A stretch of DNA of 42,449 bases from Polaribacter sp. (GCA_018608545.1 JABAZI010000032.1:3372-45820), one strand, 5' to 3'. Shown: positions 17,845-31,527, numbered from the stretch's first letter. The notes: generated from the letters alone by a model not told the origin. A program made the numbers and translations.

Positions 17845-19332
17845 ATGGGACTTCTGAAAACAATAAAAACATTCATCAAAAACAACAAAACGATCTCATG
17901 GATCTTAGGATTTCAATTGTTTAGATTGATCTTGCTCCCATTTATGGGATTAATGCCTCAGGATGCCTATTATTATTTGTATGGACAAAATTTGTCTTTA
18001 TCATATTTTGATCACCCAGGCATGATCGGATATCTTTTAAGAATCTTCACGGATCTTTTTGGACAATCAATTTTTGTTGTGAAATTTGCCGATTTTTTAA
18101 TCACCTCACTAACCATACTAAGTTTCTATAAATTAGCCTCCTATTTTCTATCAAAACAGAAACTTCAGAGAGCTATTCTCCTTTTAACTTCTACTATTTT
18201 TATTTCAATTTTATCTTTTAATTCTACTCCAGATGTACCACTACTCCTTTTTTGGACATTGAGTTTAATCTGTTTATACAAAGCAATTTTTGAGGAAAAA
18301 AAGTGGTTTTGGGTATTGGGAGGAATAGCGATGGGCTTAGCTTTCAATAGTAAATACACCGCATTGCTATTACAAATAGGTTTGATTGGATTTCTTATTT
18401 TCTCAAATAAGTACAGAAAACTCTTCTTTTCTCCTTGGTTTTGGACCTCAATACTCCTTTCTATCTTAATAACATACCCTGTTTGGTATTGGAACTTTCA
18501 AAATGAGTTTGCCTCATTTGTATTTCAATCATCAGAAAGAACCAGTTCAATTTCAGAGTTTAAGATATCTCCTAAAAATTTCTTTGGAGCGATTGGACAC
18601 CAAATGTTCTTATTGATCCCAATTTTATTTCTCGTGATTGGTGTAATTACCTATAAGTACTTAAAGAGAGCCCTATTAAAACTTAAAATACCACAAGCCA
18701 AAACATTATTTTTATTAGCATTTTTTATTCCAACGTTCGTTGGTTTCTTTTCTCTCACTCCTATTTATTGGGTGAAACTGAATTGGATGATGCCCTCTTA
18801 CATTACAGGAATCGTCATCGCTGGAATGTTTATCAATAAAAGGCTATTAAAAACTCAACTTATCATCTCCATTGCATTTCATGTATTGGCAGGTTTACAA
18901 ATTTTATTTTATATAGTTCCCATTAAGAGTGATGACACATGGGTAGGTTGGAATGAATTAGCTATAGAAACTAAGAAGCTTCAAAAAAAGTATCCAAATA
19001 CATTTGTATTTTCTAACGACAACTATAAGACATCGGCTTGCTTGAATTTTTTTATGAATGAAAAAGTCTATGCACAAAACATTATTGGTTTACCTGCATT
19101 ACATTTTGACTATTTAAAGGACAATATAGCTTCTCTGAATACCAAAAATGCTTTATTCATAGATTCAGACAAGCGCTTTAAAAACGATGCTAAAAAAGGG
19201 AATCAACACCCATTATTAAAAAAATATTTCGACAAAGTAATCGAACTAGAACCTATTATTATTACAATCAATGATCGAAAGGTTCGTAAGTTTTGGGTTT
19301 TTTATTGCTCCAATTATGAAACAAAAAAATAA
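17845..19332 (+). CDS. ArnT/GT39-like membrane glycosyltransferase
   Basis: 495 aa; multiple TM helices; PQDAYYYLYGQNLSLSYFDHPGMIGYLLRIFTDLFG (PMT_2 motif). Confidence 0.88.
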   Translation: MGLLKTIKTFIKNNKTISWILGFQLFRLILLPFMGLMPQDAYYYLYGQNLSLSYFDHPGMIGYLLRIFTDLFGQSIFVVKFADFLITSLTILSFYKLASYFLSKQKLQRAILLLTSTIFISILSFNSTPDVPLLLFWTLSLICLYKAIFEEKKWFWVLGGIAMGLAFNSKYTALLLQIGLIGFLIFSNKYRKLFFSPWFWTSILLSILITYPVWYWNFQNEFASFVFQSSERTSSISEFKISPKNFFGAIGHQMFLLIPILFLVIGVITYKYLKRALLKLKIPQAKTLFLLAFFIPTFVGFFSLTPIYWVKLNWMMPSYITGIVIAGMFINKRLLKTQLIISIAFHVLAGLQILFYIVPIKSDDTWVGWNELAIETKKLQKKYPNTFVFSNDNYKTSACLNFFMNEKVYAQNIIGLPALHFDYLKDNIASLNTKNALFIDSDKRFKNDAKKGNQHPLLKKYFDKVIELEPIIITINDRKVRKFWVFYCSNYETKK

Positions 19333-19364
19333 TTAATTTTAGTTTTATAATAGAAAATAATGAC

Positions 19365-19372
19365 TACTTTTG
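19365..19372 (+). promoter_or_regulatory. -7 element TACTTTTG for rplS
   Basis: Matches TAnnTTTG; followed by CAACCGC. Confidence 0.6.
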
Positions 19373-19442
19373 CAACCGCTAAATTAACCTCTGACGAAAA
19401 AATCGTGAATGTTGTTTTACAAAATCAATTAAATCAAAAGAT

Positions 19443-19793
19443 ATGGAATCTTTAGTGAAATTTGTTCAAGACGAATTTGTAGCAAGAAAAGAATTTGCAG
19501 AATTTGCTGCCGGTGATACTATCACTGTTTATTACGAAATTAAAGAAGGAGAGAAAGTACGTACTCAGTTTTTTAGAGGAGTCGTTATCCAAAGAAGAGG
19601 AGTTGCTGCTTCAGAAACATTTACAATCAGAAAAATGTCTGGTACTGTGGGTGTAGAAAGAATTTTCCCAGTTAACTTACCTTCTATCCAAAAAATTGAA
19701 GTAAACAAAAGAGGAAAAGTACGTAGAGCTCGTATATTCTACTTTAGAGGTCTTACTGGTAAAAAAGCTAGAATTACTGAAAAAAGAAGATAA
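19443..19793 (+). CDS. rplS: 50S ribosomal protein L19
   Basis: 116 aa; FAAGDTITVYYEIKEGEKVRTQFFRGVVIQRRG...RIFYFRGLTGKKARI. Confidence 0.97.
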   Translation: MESLVKFVQDEFVARKEFAEFAAGDTITVYYEIKEGEKVRTQFFRGVVIQRRGVAASETFTIRKMSGTVGVERIFPVNLPSIQKIEVNKRGKVRRARIFYFRGLTGKKARITEKRR

Positions 19794-19813
19794 TATCTCT
19801 TATACAGATTATA

Positions 19814-19849
19814 AAAAAAAGCGTTGTAAATTTTTACAACGCTTTTTTT
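19814..19849 (+). terminator. Intrinsic terminator of rplS
   Basis: GCGTTGTAAA-tt-TTTACAACGC flanked by A and T runs. Confidence 0.92.
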
Positions 19850-19909
19850 AATTAACAAATGTTCATAACCATAGTTGATATTGTGTTGATTAACAAATAG
19901 TTATTTTTT

Positions 19910-19939
19910 TTGCACATGTAAAAAACATTTTTATATTTG
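19910..19939 (+). promoter_or_regulatory. Bacteroidota-type promoter for the rplS-icd intergenic RNA
   Basis: TTG (19910-19912), 19-nt spacer, TATATTTG (19932-19939). Confidence 0.6.
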
Positions 19940-19944
19940 AAAAG

Positions 19945-20380
19945 AATTACATATCTAACATACAAAGAAGCGTGAAAACAAATCTTTAGAGAGATGAGTA
20001 ATCCAATAAAGTAACGTTCTTTATTTATTGTTTTTTAAGAAGTCTATATATCCAATTTCTCTGTAAAAAGTGATAAGAAGATATTCTTTAAAAAAAATAA
20101 TGTTATGTAAATAACTAATTATTATTTTTTAAAATGTTTTGGTTGCATAGCCATACAAAGATGAATTAATCGACAATTTGAAACATTAAAAGATTAAAAA
20201 AAGCGTAAGCTTCTATAATTTATAGTGTTTCAAAAACTGAAATAGTGAAAAGTAATTTTTTACACGTAAAAAATACGAGATTCATTCTTGTTTGAATTTG
20301 TAGCAATACAAATCAGTACAAATTAACTACTTCAAAGAAGCCATATCACTGCAAGAAATTGTTTGATGTGGCTTTTTATT
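19945..20380 (+). ncRNA. Candidate structured non-coding RNA, unknown class
   Basis: No ORF reported here; bounded by a promoter and an intrinsic terminator; many local hairpins including GNRA-loop stems (GTTAT-GTAA-ATAAC, AAGC-GTAA-GCTT, ATTTGTA-GCAA-TACAAAT). Confidence 0.45.
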
Positions 20381-20384
20381 TTTA
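20338..20384 (+). terminator. Intrinsic terminator downstream of the intergenic RNA
   Basis: AAGCCATATCA - 15-nt loop - TGATGTGGCTT followed by TTTATTTTT. Confidence 0.75.
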
Positions 20385-20487
20385 AAGAATCTTATATTCT
20401 CCTAAATATTCTACTTTTATTATTCAATAGCCAAAAAACCAACTTAATTAATACTAATTTATCAATAGTATTTTCACTTTAAATTCA

Positions 20488-20495
20488 TAGATTTG
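20488..20495 (+). promoter_or_regulatory. -7 element TAGATTTG for icd
   Basis: Matches TAnnTTTG ~65 nt upstream of ATG. Confidence 0.45.
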
Positions 20496-20536
20496 TTCCG
20501 CTTTTTTTTCGAAAAGCATTTTTGTAAAAAACATAA

Positions 20537-22786
<2,250 letters not shown>

Positions 22787-22791
22787 TAAAC

Positions 22792-22874
22792 ATGATGAAA
22801 AGTCAATGTCAAACAGGGACTTTTCATCATACACTATCTGTTTAAAGCAGATAGTTTAACATTTCTTTAATGTT
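22792..22874. repeat. Three tandem inverted repeats between icd and the TonB receptor gene
   Basis: ATGATGAAAAGTC/GACTTTTCATCAT (22792-22804/22818-22830), ACTATCTG/CAGATAGT (22833-22840/22848-22855), AACATT/AATGTT (22858-22863/22869-22874). Confidence 0.75.
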
Positions 22875-22920
22875 TAGAGTTGTATTTTTGTTTAAAATAT
22901 AAAATATTCTATTAAACAAA

Positions 22921-25299
22921 ATGATGAGTGTAAAAACAAACTTTCTGTTCTTATTTTTATTCAGTATTGCTGTATTTTCTCAAGAAGAACAAACGATTAG
23001 TGGAACCGTTTATGACAAAAACAATAATGAGACTTTAATTGGTGTTTCATTATATTTCCCTGAATTAAATGCCGGGGTAACCACAAATGAATATGGTTTT
23101 TACTCTGTTACATTGCCAAAGGGAACCTACAAAGTACAAGTAAATTATCTAGGGTATTATTCAATTGTTGAAACCATCATTTTAAACAAAAAAATTACAA
23201 AAAACTTCAAATTAGAGGAGGAATCTGAAAGCTTGGACGAAATTGTAATCAAAAGCAATATCGAAAAACTAAATGTTAAAACTCCTCAAATGAGTGTTAA
23301 CAGACTAACATCAGCAACCATAAAACAAATCCCAGTTGTTTTAGGAGAAGCAGATATTATCAAATCATTGATCTTACTACCGGGCGTTACTAGTGCTGGT
23401 GAAGGAGCTTCTGGATTCAATGTTAGGGGTGGTGCAGCAGATCAAAACTTAATTTTATTAGATGAAGCAGTTGTATTCAACTCTTCTCACTTATTTGGAT
23501 TTTTCTCTGTTTTTAACCCTGATGTAATTAAAGATGTAAAACTCTACAAAGGAGGAATTCCATCCAAATACGGTGGAAGACTTTCATCTGTTTTAGATAT
23601 TTATCAAAAAGAAGGGAATAGTAATGACTTTAAATTAACGGGAGGAATTGGTCTTGTTTCTAGTAGACTATTAGCCGAAGGACCAATCGAAAAAGGGAAA
23701 AGCTCTTTTTTAATTGGTGGTAGAGCCTCCTATGCACATTTATTTCTACCGTTATTCAACAATGAAAATAAAGCCTATTTTTACGATTTAAATAGTAAAA
23801 TAAACTATCGATTTAATGATCAGAACAACCTTTTCCTATCCACGTACTTTGGTAAAGACGTCTTTGGAATCAGTGATAACTTTGTAAATAAGTATGGTAA
23901 TTCGGTTGTCAACTTGCGTTGGAATCATCTTTATTCTGACAAATTATTCTCGAACCTATCGATCATTTATTCAGATTATTTCTATGGATTGATCCTTGAC
24001 TTTGTTGGATTTGAATGGGATTCTGGCATTACAAACTTTAATTTAAAATATGATTTCAAGCATTACATTAACAATGATTTTAAGTTAAGTTATGGTATCA
24101 GCTCTATCTACAGCAAATTCAATCCAGGGAAAATTGTTCCAAATAGACCTGATTCTGGTATTATAGCTGAAAAACTTACCGACAAATATGCGAATGAATT
24201 TGCTTCATATATCGATGCAGAACATACGTTAAGTGATAAATTAAGAGTACAATATGGGATTCGTTTTAGTAATTTTACGAGATTAGGACAAGATGAATTA
24301 AACGTATATAAAGATAATAAACCTGTACTTTACGATACTGAATTTAAAAAATACAAAGCTGCAGAAGCAATCGCTTCAGATTCCTTTAAAAGGAGTGACG
24401 TAATTAGCAGTTTCAATAATTTCGAACCACGATTCTCTTTGTCTTACACCCTAGATGACCAGACTTCAATAAAAGCCAGTTACAATAGAATGGCTCAGTA
24501 TCTACATTTATTATCAAACACCTCCTCTCCTGCCCCCTTAGATGTTTGGACCCCAAGTGGAAAATATATCAAACCTCAATTGTTAGATCAATTTGCAATC
24601 GGATATTTCAAGTTCCTTAAAGACGGAGATTACTCTATAGAAACTGAAGCTTTTTATAAAGATATACAGAATAGAATCGATTATATAAATGGTGCAAATT
24701 TAGTAGCAAACAATGAAATAGAAACGGTTATCTTAAATGGAAAAGCAAGAGCCTATGGTTTGGAAATTTTGGTTAAAAAGAATCAAGGAAAATTAAAAGG
24801 TTGGCTCGCATATACACTCTCAAAATCAGAACAATTAACAGCCGGGAGAACCTTTAATGAACCAGGAATAAATAATGGGGAATGGTACAACACTCCGTAT
24901 GATAAAACCCATGATTTTTCAATAAATGCTAGTTATGAACTCAATAAGAAATGGAAATTCAATACAAACTTTGTATTTCAAACCGGTCAACCAACCAACT
25001 ACCCGGTTGGTCAATATGAAGTTCAAAGCTTAAATGTACCCATATACAATGATAATAGCAGAAACTCAGACAGACTTCCAGCATACCATAGATTAGACAT
25101 CTCTGCTACATTAAACCCCGAAAAAAATAATAAAAGAAAATGGCAAGCAGAATGGGTTTTTGGTATCTATAATGTATACGGAAGACAAAATGCTGCCTCT
25201 GTAAACTTTTCACAAAATAGAGAAACCTCAAGAAATGAAGCTGTGCAAACTGCCATTTTTGGATTGGTACCGTCTGTTACCTATAATTTTAAATTTTAA
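22921..25299 (+). CDS. TonB-dependent outer-membrane receptor with N-terminal carboxypeptidase-like domain
   Basis: 792 aa; ISGTVYDKNNNETLIGVSLYFPELNAGVTTNEYGFYSVTLPKGTY, plug motif GFNVRGGAADQNLILLDEAVVFNSSHLFGFFSVFNPDVIKDVKLYKGGIPSKYGGRLSSVLDI, C-terminal aromatic end YNFKF. Confidence 0.95.
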   Translation: MMSVKTNFLFLFLFSIAVFSQEEQTISGTVYDKNNNETLIGVSLYFPELNAGVTTNEYGFYSVTLPKGTYKVQVNYLGYYSIVETIILNKKITKNFKLEEESESLDEIVIKSNIEKLNVKTPQMSVNRLTSATIKQIPVVLGEADIIKSLILLPGVTSAGEGASGFNVRGGAADQNLILLDEAVVFNSSHLFGFFSVFNPDVIKDVKLYKGGIPSKYGGRLSSVLDIYQKEGNSNDFKLTGGIGLVSSRLLAEGPIEKGKSSFLIGGRASYAHLFLPLFNNENKAYFYDLNSKINYRFNDQNNLFLSTYFGKDVFGISDNFVNKYGNSVVNLRWNHLYSDKLFSNLSIIYSDYFYGLILDFVGFEWDSGITNFNLKYDFKHYINNDFKLSYGISSIYSKFNPGKIVPNRPDSGIIAEKLTDKYANEFASYIDAEHTLSDKLRVQYGIRFSNFTRLGQDELNVYKDNKPVLYDTEFKKYKAAEAIASDSFKRSDVISSFNNFEPRFSLSYTLDDQTSIKASYNRMAQYLHLLSNTSSPAPLDVWTPSGKYIKPQLLDQFAIGYFKFLKDGDYSIETEAFYKDIQNRIDYINGANLVANNEIETVILNGKARAYGLEILVKKNQGKLKGWLAYTLSKSEQLTAGRTFNEPGINNGEWYNTPYDKTHDFSINASYELNKKWKFNTNFVFQTGQPTNYPVGQYEVQSLNVPIYNDNSRNSDRLPAYHRLDISATLNPEKNNKRKWQAEWVFGIYNVYGRQNAASVNFSQNRETSRNEAVQTAIFGLVPSVTYNFKF

Positions 25300-25303
25300 G
25301 ACA

Positions 25304-26128
25304 ATGAATAAAATATTTTTACTTTCTGTTTTAATGAGCTTCTTTTTTATACGTTGTGAAAAAGTCATAGACATCGAGGTTCCATCAATTGAACCAAAAC
25401 TTATCATTGATGCTTCTTTTGAAGTCTTGTTTGATCAGACTCCCGTCACTTCAAATAACAGTGTAAAATTAAGGCTTTCAGCAGATTATTTTGATGATAC
25501 CATCCCTGTCGTGACAGATGCAACAGTCTTTTTAACCAACTTATCTGATAATTCTATCATTTCATTTACTGATGAAAATACAGATGGTGATTATAAGTCT
25601 GTAGATTCATTCACACCCCTCGATGGAGTAGCATACGAATTGACCGTTATTCACAATAACGAAATCTATAAAGCAAAAGCAACAAAGATAAAATCATCAA
25701 AAATCACTTCTATAGTCCAAGGTGAAAAGACCTTATTTTCAGGGGAAGAAGTCGAATTAAAAATATCATTTAAAGATGATGAGGCAATGAAAAATCATTA
25801 TCTTATTAATGTAGACCGCTACAATTACCTTCCAATTGAAGACCGCTATTTTAATGGATCGGATTATAATTTTTCTTATTTTTATGAAGATGAAAATATT
25901 GAATTTCCAAAAACTATAGACATCAAGTTATCAGGAATCACGCAAGAATACTTTACCTATTTTAGAATTCTAATTGGACAAAGCGGACAAAATGCAGGAG
26001 GCCCATTTCAATCAGCTCCCTCATCTTTGTTGGGTAATATAATAAATACGACCAATGAAGCGAATTTTCCACTAGGTTATTTTCACATTTCAGAGACCGA
26101 TACTTTTAAGATAGAATTAGTTGAATAA
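25304..26128 (+). CDS. DUF4249 family lipoprotein
   Basis: Start MNKIFLLSVLMSFFFIRCEKVIDIEVPSIEPKLIIDA (lipobox Cys); paired with the TonB receptor. Track start 25235 runs into the receptor gene. Confidence 0.85.
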   Translation: MNKIFLLSVLMSFFFIRCEKVIDIEVPSIEPKLIIDASFEVLFDQTPVTSNNSVKLRLSADYFDDTIPVVTDATVFLTNLSDNSIISFTDENTDGDYKSVDSFTPLDGVAYELTVIHNNEIYKAKATKIKSSKITSIVQGEKTLFSGEEVELKISFKDDEAMKNHYLINVDRYNYLPIEDRYFNGSDYNFSYFYEDENIEFPKTIDIKLSGITQEYFTYFRILIGQSGQNAGGPFQSAPSSLLGNIINTTNEANFPLGYFHISETDTFKIELVE

Positions 26129-26187
26129 AACTAAAATTTTATAATAATTCTCCACTTCAAAATAGATAAAAAATGTATTTTTAAGGG

Positions 26188-27000
26188 ATGAATTTTATAA
26201 AAACTACAGAACAAGACTCTAATTACAATCATTTGGAAGATATGTCTGTATCAGAGATTTTGAACCACATTAACAATGAGGACAAAACAGTTCCTTTGGC
26301 CATAGAAAAATCGTTACCACAAATTGAGGCTTTGACTGAACAGATCGTACTTAATTTAAAAAAAAATGGTAGAATTTTCTATATTGGTGCAGGTACAAGT
26401 GGTCGGTTAGGAATTTTAGATGCCTCTGAATGTCCACCTACTTTTGGGGTGCCTCAAGAACTTGTGATTGGTCTTATTGCTGGTGGAGATACTGCCATTA
26501 GAAACGCTGTTGAATTTGCAGAGGACTCCAAAGAAGAAGGCTGGTTATCACTCCAAAAATATAATATCTCTGAAAAAGACATTGTAATAGGCATTGCTGC
26601 ATCAGGAACAACTCCATACGTAATTTCTGCACTGGACAAATGCAATCAAAACAACATCATTACTGGTTGTATCACATGCAATAAAAACAGTCCACTATCT
26701 CTTGTTTCTAAATTTCCTATTGAAATTGTTGTTGGACCAGAATTTGTAACTGGAAGTTCAAGAATGAAAGCAGGAACAGCTCAGAAAATGGTTTTAAACA
26801 TGCTTTCTACTGCTTCAATGATTCGACTAGGAAAAGTTAAAGGAAACAAAATGGTTGACATGCAGTTATCAAATAATAAACTAATAGATCGAGGTCAAAA
26901 AATAATCGCAAAGGAATTAAATATAGACTTGGAGGAGGCCTTGATTTTACTCAACAAATTTGGCAGTATAAGAAACGCTATTAAAAATCACACAATATGA
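26188..27000 (+). CDS. murQ: N-acetylmuramic acid 6-phosphate etherase
   Basis: 270 aa; RIFYIGAGTSGRLGILDASECPPTFGV, GIAASGTTPYVISAL, VGPEFVTGSSRMKAGTAQKMVLNML. Confidence 0.96.
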   Translation: MNFIKTTEQDSNYNHLEDMSVSEILNHINNEDKTVPLAIEKSLPQIEALTEQIVLNLKKNGRIFYIGAGTSGRLGILDASECPPTFGVPQELVIGLIAGGDTAIRNAVEFAEDSKEEGWLSLQKYNISEKDIVIGIAASGTTPYVISALDKCNQNNIITGCITCNKNSPLSLVSKFPIEIVVGPEFVTGSSRMKAGTAQKMVLNMLSTASMIRLGKVKGNKMVDMQLSNNKLIDRGQKIIAKELNIDLEEALILLNKFGSIRNAIKNHTI

Positions 27001-27239
27001 GCACGAATGTAGAATTACTCGGAAAAGGTTTAAAATATTTAGGGTTTCTAATTTTTCTATTTATTGCTTCTCCAATAACGCTTACTATTGGCTTTAAAGC
27101 TTTAAAAAAATTTGAAAACACTCCCAAAGAATTCCTGTCTTATGCCATTTTATTTGCTGCAGGAATTTTTATGATCTATACAATTTACTTTGCTTTCAAA
27201 ACTTTTAAAATTTTATTAAAAGCAATATTTAACGACTAA
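26997..27239 (+). CDS. Small membrane protein (DUF6095-like)
   Basis: 80 aa with two TM segments; ATGA overlap with murQ. Confidence 0.7.
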   Translation: MSTNVELLGKGLKYLGFLIFLFIASPITLTIGFKALKKFENTPKEFLSYAILFAAGIFMIYTIYFAFKTFKILLKAIFND

Positions 27240-27259
27240 CCTGAGTGAATCGCTCCTAC

Positions 27260-28951
27260 TTATCGAATCAACTTCTTGTACTTTATTCGTTTAGGCATTA
27301 AGTCACCACCTAGTCGCTTTTTCTTATTCTCTTCATAATCAGAAAAAGATCCTTCAAAGAAATATACCTGACTGTCTCCTTCAAAAGCTAAAATATGTGT
27401 ACAAACTCTATCTAAAAACCATCTATCGTGAGAGATCACAACCGCACATCCAGCAAAATTTTCCAAACCTTCCTCTAAAGCCCTTAAGGTATTTACATCC
27501 AAATCATTGGTAGGTTCATCTAGAAGCAACACATTTCCTTCTTCCTTTAGCGTCATTGCTAAATGTAAACGATTACGTTCTCCTCCAGATAATGTAGATA
27601 CTTTTTTATTTTGTTCACTTCCTGAAAAGTTAAAACGACTTAAATAGGCTCTTGAATTCACTTGTTTTCCACCCATCATAACCAAATCCTGACCTTCAGA
27701 AAAATTTTCCCAAATTGTTTTGTTTGGATCAATATTAGAATGTGCTTGGTCTACATAGGCGATTTTTGCAGTTTCACCAACATTAAAATTCCCTTTATCA
27801 GGAGTTTCTTCTCCCATGATCATTTTAAAAATTGTCGTTTTTCCTGCCCCATTCGGACCGATAATACCAACAATACCAGCTTGTGGTAAATTAAAAGCCA
27901 AATCCTCATACAATAACTTATCATCAAAAGCTTTGGAAACTCCCGTTGCCTCAATAACATTAGTTCCTAGGCGCGGACCGTTAGGAATATAAATTTCTAA
28001 TTTGGCATCAACTTGCTTCTGATCTTGACTCATTAATTTGTCATAATTTTTCAAACGTGCTTTTTGCTTTGTTTGACGACCTTTTGCTCCTTGACGTACC
28101 CACTCTAACTCTCTTTCTAATGTTTTCTGGCGTTTAGAAGCTGTTTTGCTTTCTTTTGCCATTCTCTGAGATTTTTGATCTAACCAAGAAGAATAGTTCC
28201 CTTTCCACGGAATCCCCTCTCCTCTATCCAACTCAAGAATCCAACCTGCTACATTGTCTAAAAAATAACGATCATGGGTAACTGCTATCACGGTTCCTTT
28301 GTATTGTGCAAGATGGTGTTCTAACCAATGAACGGACTCTGCATCCAGGTGATTTGTTGGCTCATCTAATAATAAAATTTCTGGTTCTTGTAAGAGCAAT
28401 CTACATAACGCCACACGCCTTTTTTCTCCCCCAGAGAGTACTCCGATTTTTTTATCGGAATCTGGAGTTCTCAAGGCATCCATTGCTATTTCTAATTTAG
28501 TATCTAATTCCCATGCATTCGCTGCATCAATTTTATCCTGCAATTCTGCTTGTTGGGCCATTAGTTTATCCATCTTATCTGCATCTGAATACACCTCTTC
28601 TAAACCAAACATATCATTGATTTTATTGTATTCGTCTAAAATGGCAACAGTTTCTGCAACTCCTTCTTTTACAATTTCTAAGACCGTTTTATCTGGATCT
28701 AGTTGAGGTTCTTGTTCTAAATACCCTACTTTATAACCCGGAGAGAACGTTACATCACCTTGAAAGTTTTTTTCTACGCCTGCTATAATTTTTAATAAAG
28801 TTGATTTTCCAGATCCATTTAACCCTAGAATTCCAATTTTTGCTCCATAAAAGAAACTTAAATAAATATCTTTTAAAACTTGTTTCCCTGTTGATTGATA
28901 GGTTTTAGAAACCTTATTCATCGAAAAGATAACCTTCTTATCGTCGCTCAT
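27260..28951 (-). CDS. ettA: ABC-F energy-dependent translational throttle protein EttA
   Basis: 563 aa; two ABC domains: GLNGSGKSTLLKIIAG, LSGGEKRRVALCRLLLQEPEILLLDEPTNHLD, GPNGAGKTTIFKMIMG, LSGGERNRLHLAMTLKEEGNVLLLDEPTNDLD. Confidence 0.95.
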   Translation of the reverse strand: MSDDKKVIFSMNKVSKTYQSTGKQVLKDIYLSFFYGAKIGILGLNGSGKSTLLKIIAGVEKNFQGDVTFSPGYKVGYLEQEPQLDPDKTVLEIVKEGVAETVAILDEYNKINDMFGLEEVYSDADKMDKLMAQQAELQDKIDAANAWELDTKLEIAMDALRTPDSDKKIGVLSGGEKRRVALCRLLLQEPEILLLDEPTNHLDAESVHWLEHHLAQYKGTVIAVTHDRYFLDNVAGWILELDRGEGIPWKGNYSSWLDQKSQRMAKESKTASKRQKTLERELEWVRQGAKGRQTKQKARLKNYDKLMSQDQKQVDAKLEIYIPNGPRLGTNVIEATGVSKAFDDKLLYEDLAFNLPQAGIVGIIGPNGAGKTTIFKMIMGEETPDKGNFNVGETAKIAYVDQAHSNIDPNKTIWENFSEGQDLVMMGGKQVNSRAYLSRFNFSGSEQNKKVSTLSGGERNRLHLAMTLKEEGNVLLLDEPTNDLDVNTLRALEEGLENFAGCAVVISHDRWFLDRVCTHILAFEGDSQVYFFEGSFSDYEENKKKRLGGDLMPKRIKYKKLIR

Positions 28952-29002
28952 TCTGCTATTTTTTTTATTTTATGTAAAACTACTACCCAAAAATGTAGCC
29001 TT

Positions 29003-29185
29003 TTATACCCTTCCTTTTAATGCATTAAAAACCCAAGCAATTGCAAAAAAACCTACACCAACAGCTGCAAAGCCCCATCCAGCAACGTCATTATATCTAA
29101 AAGCTCCAAGAGCTATTAAACCTAACCCTACAAATATCATTATTAAAGTTGCCCAAGCAAGTACTGTATTTTTGTTCATTCCCAT
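29003..29185 (-). CDS. Small two-TM membrane protein (CAL67264-family-like)
   Basis: 60 aa; MGMNKNTVLAWATLIMIFVGLGLIALGAFRYNDVAGWGFAAVGVGFFAIAWVFNALKGRV. Confidence 0.75.
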   Translation of the reverse strand: MGMNKNTVLAWATLIMIFVGLGLIALGAFRYNDVAGWGFAAVGVGFFAIAWVFNALKGRV

Positions 29186-29451
29186 AATTCGTAATTAATT
29201 CATTTGTGTAGCAAATATCGGTATTTATTTGGTATTGTCAAATTATGAATTTAGTAAAAGTAATCGATAAAAAACAGCAAGAATTAAAGACTCAATTTCT
29301 AACAAACTTGCAATGTAGTCACTCGGTTTAATTTTTGTCTCAAAGAAGAAAAACGAGTCAAAGAAAGAGTTCCAATTAAAATATTGGAATGCTTAGATGG
29401 TTGTATCAACAGTCTAATTTTGACTTAAATTTTTGATCAAGAATTAAAAAA

Positions 29452-31527
<2,076 letters not shown>

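Noticed and set aside
27662-27889. ORFs antisense to ettA (also 28306-28500)
   Set aside because: Within the well-supported ABC-F gene; no independent support.
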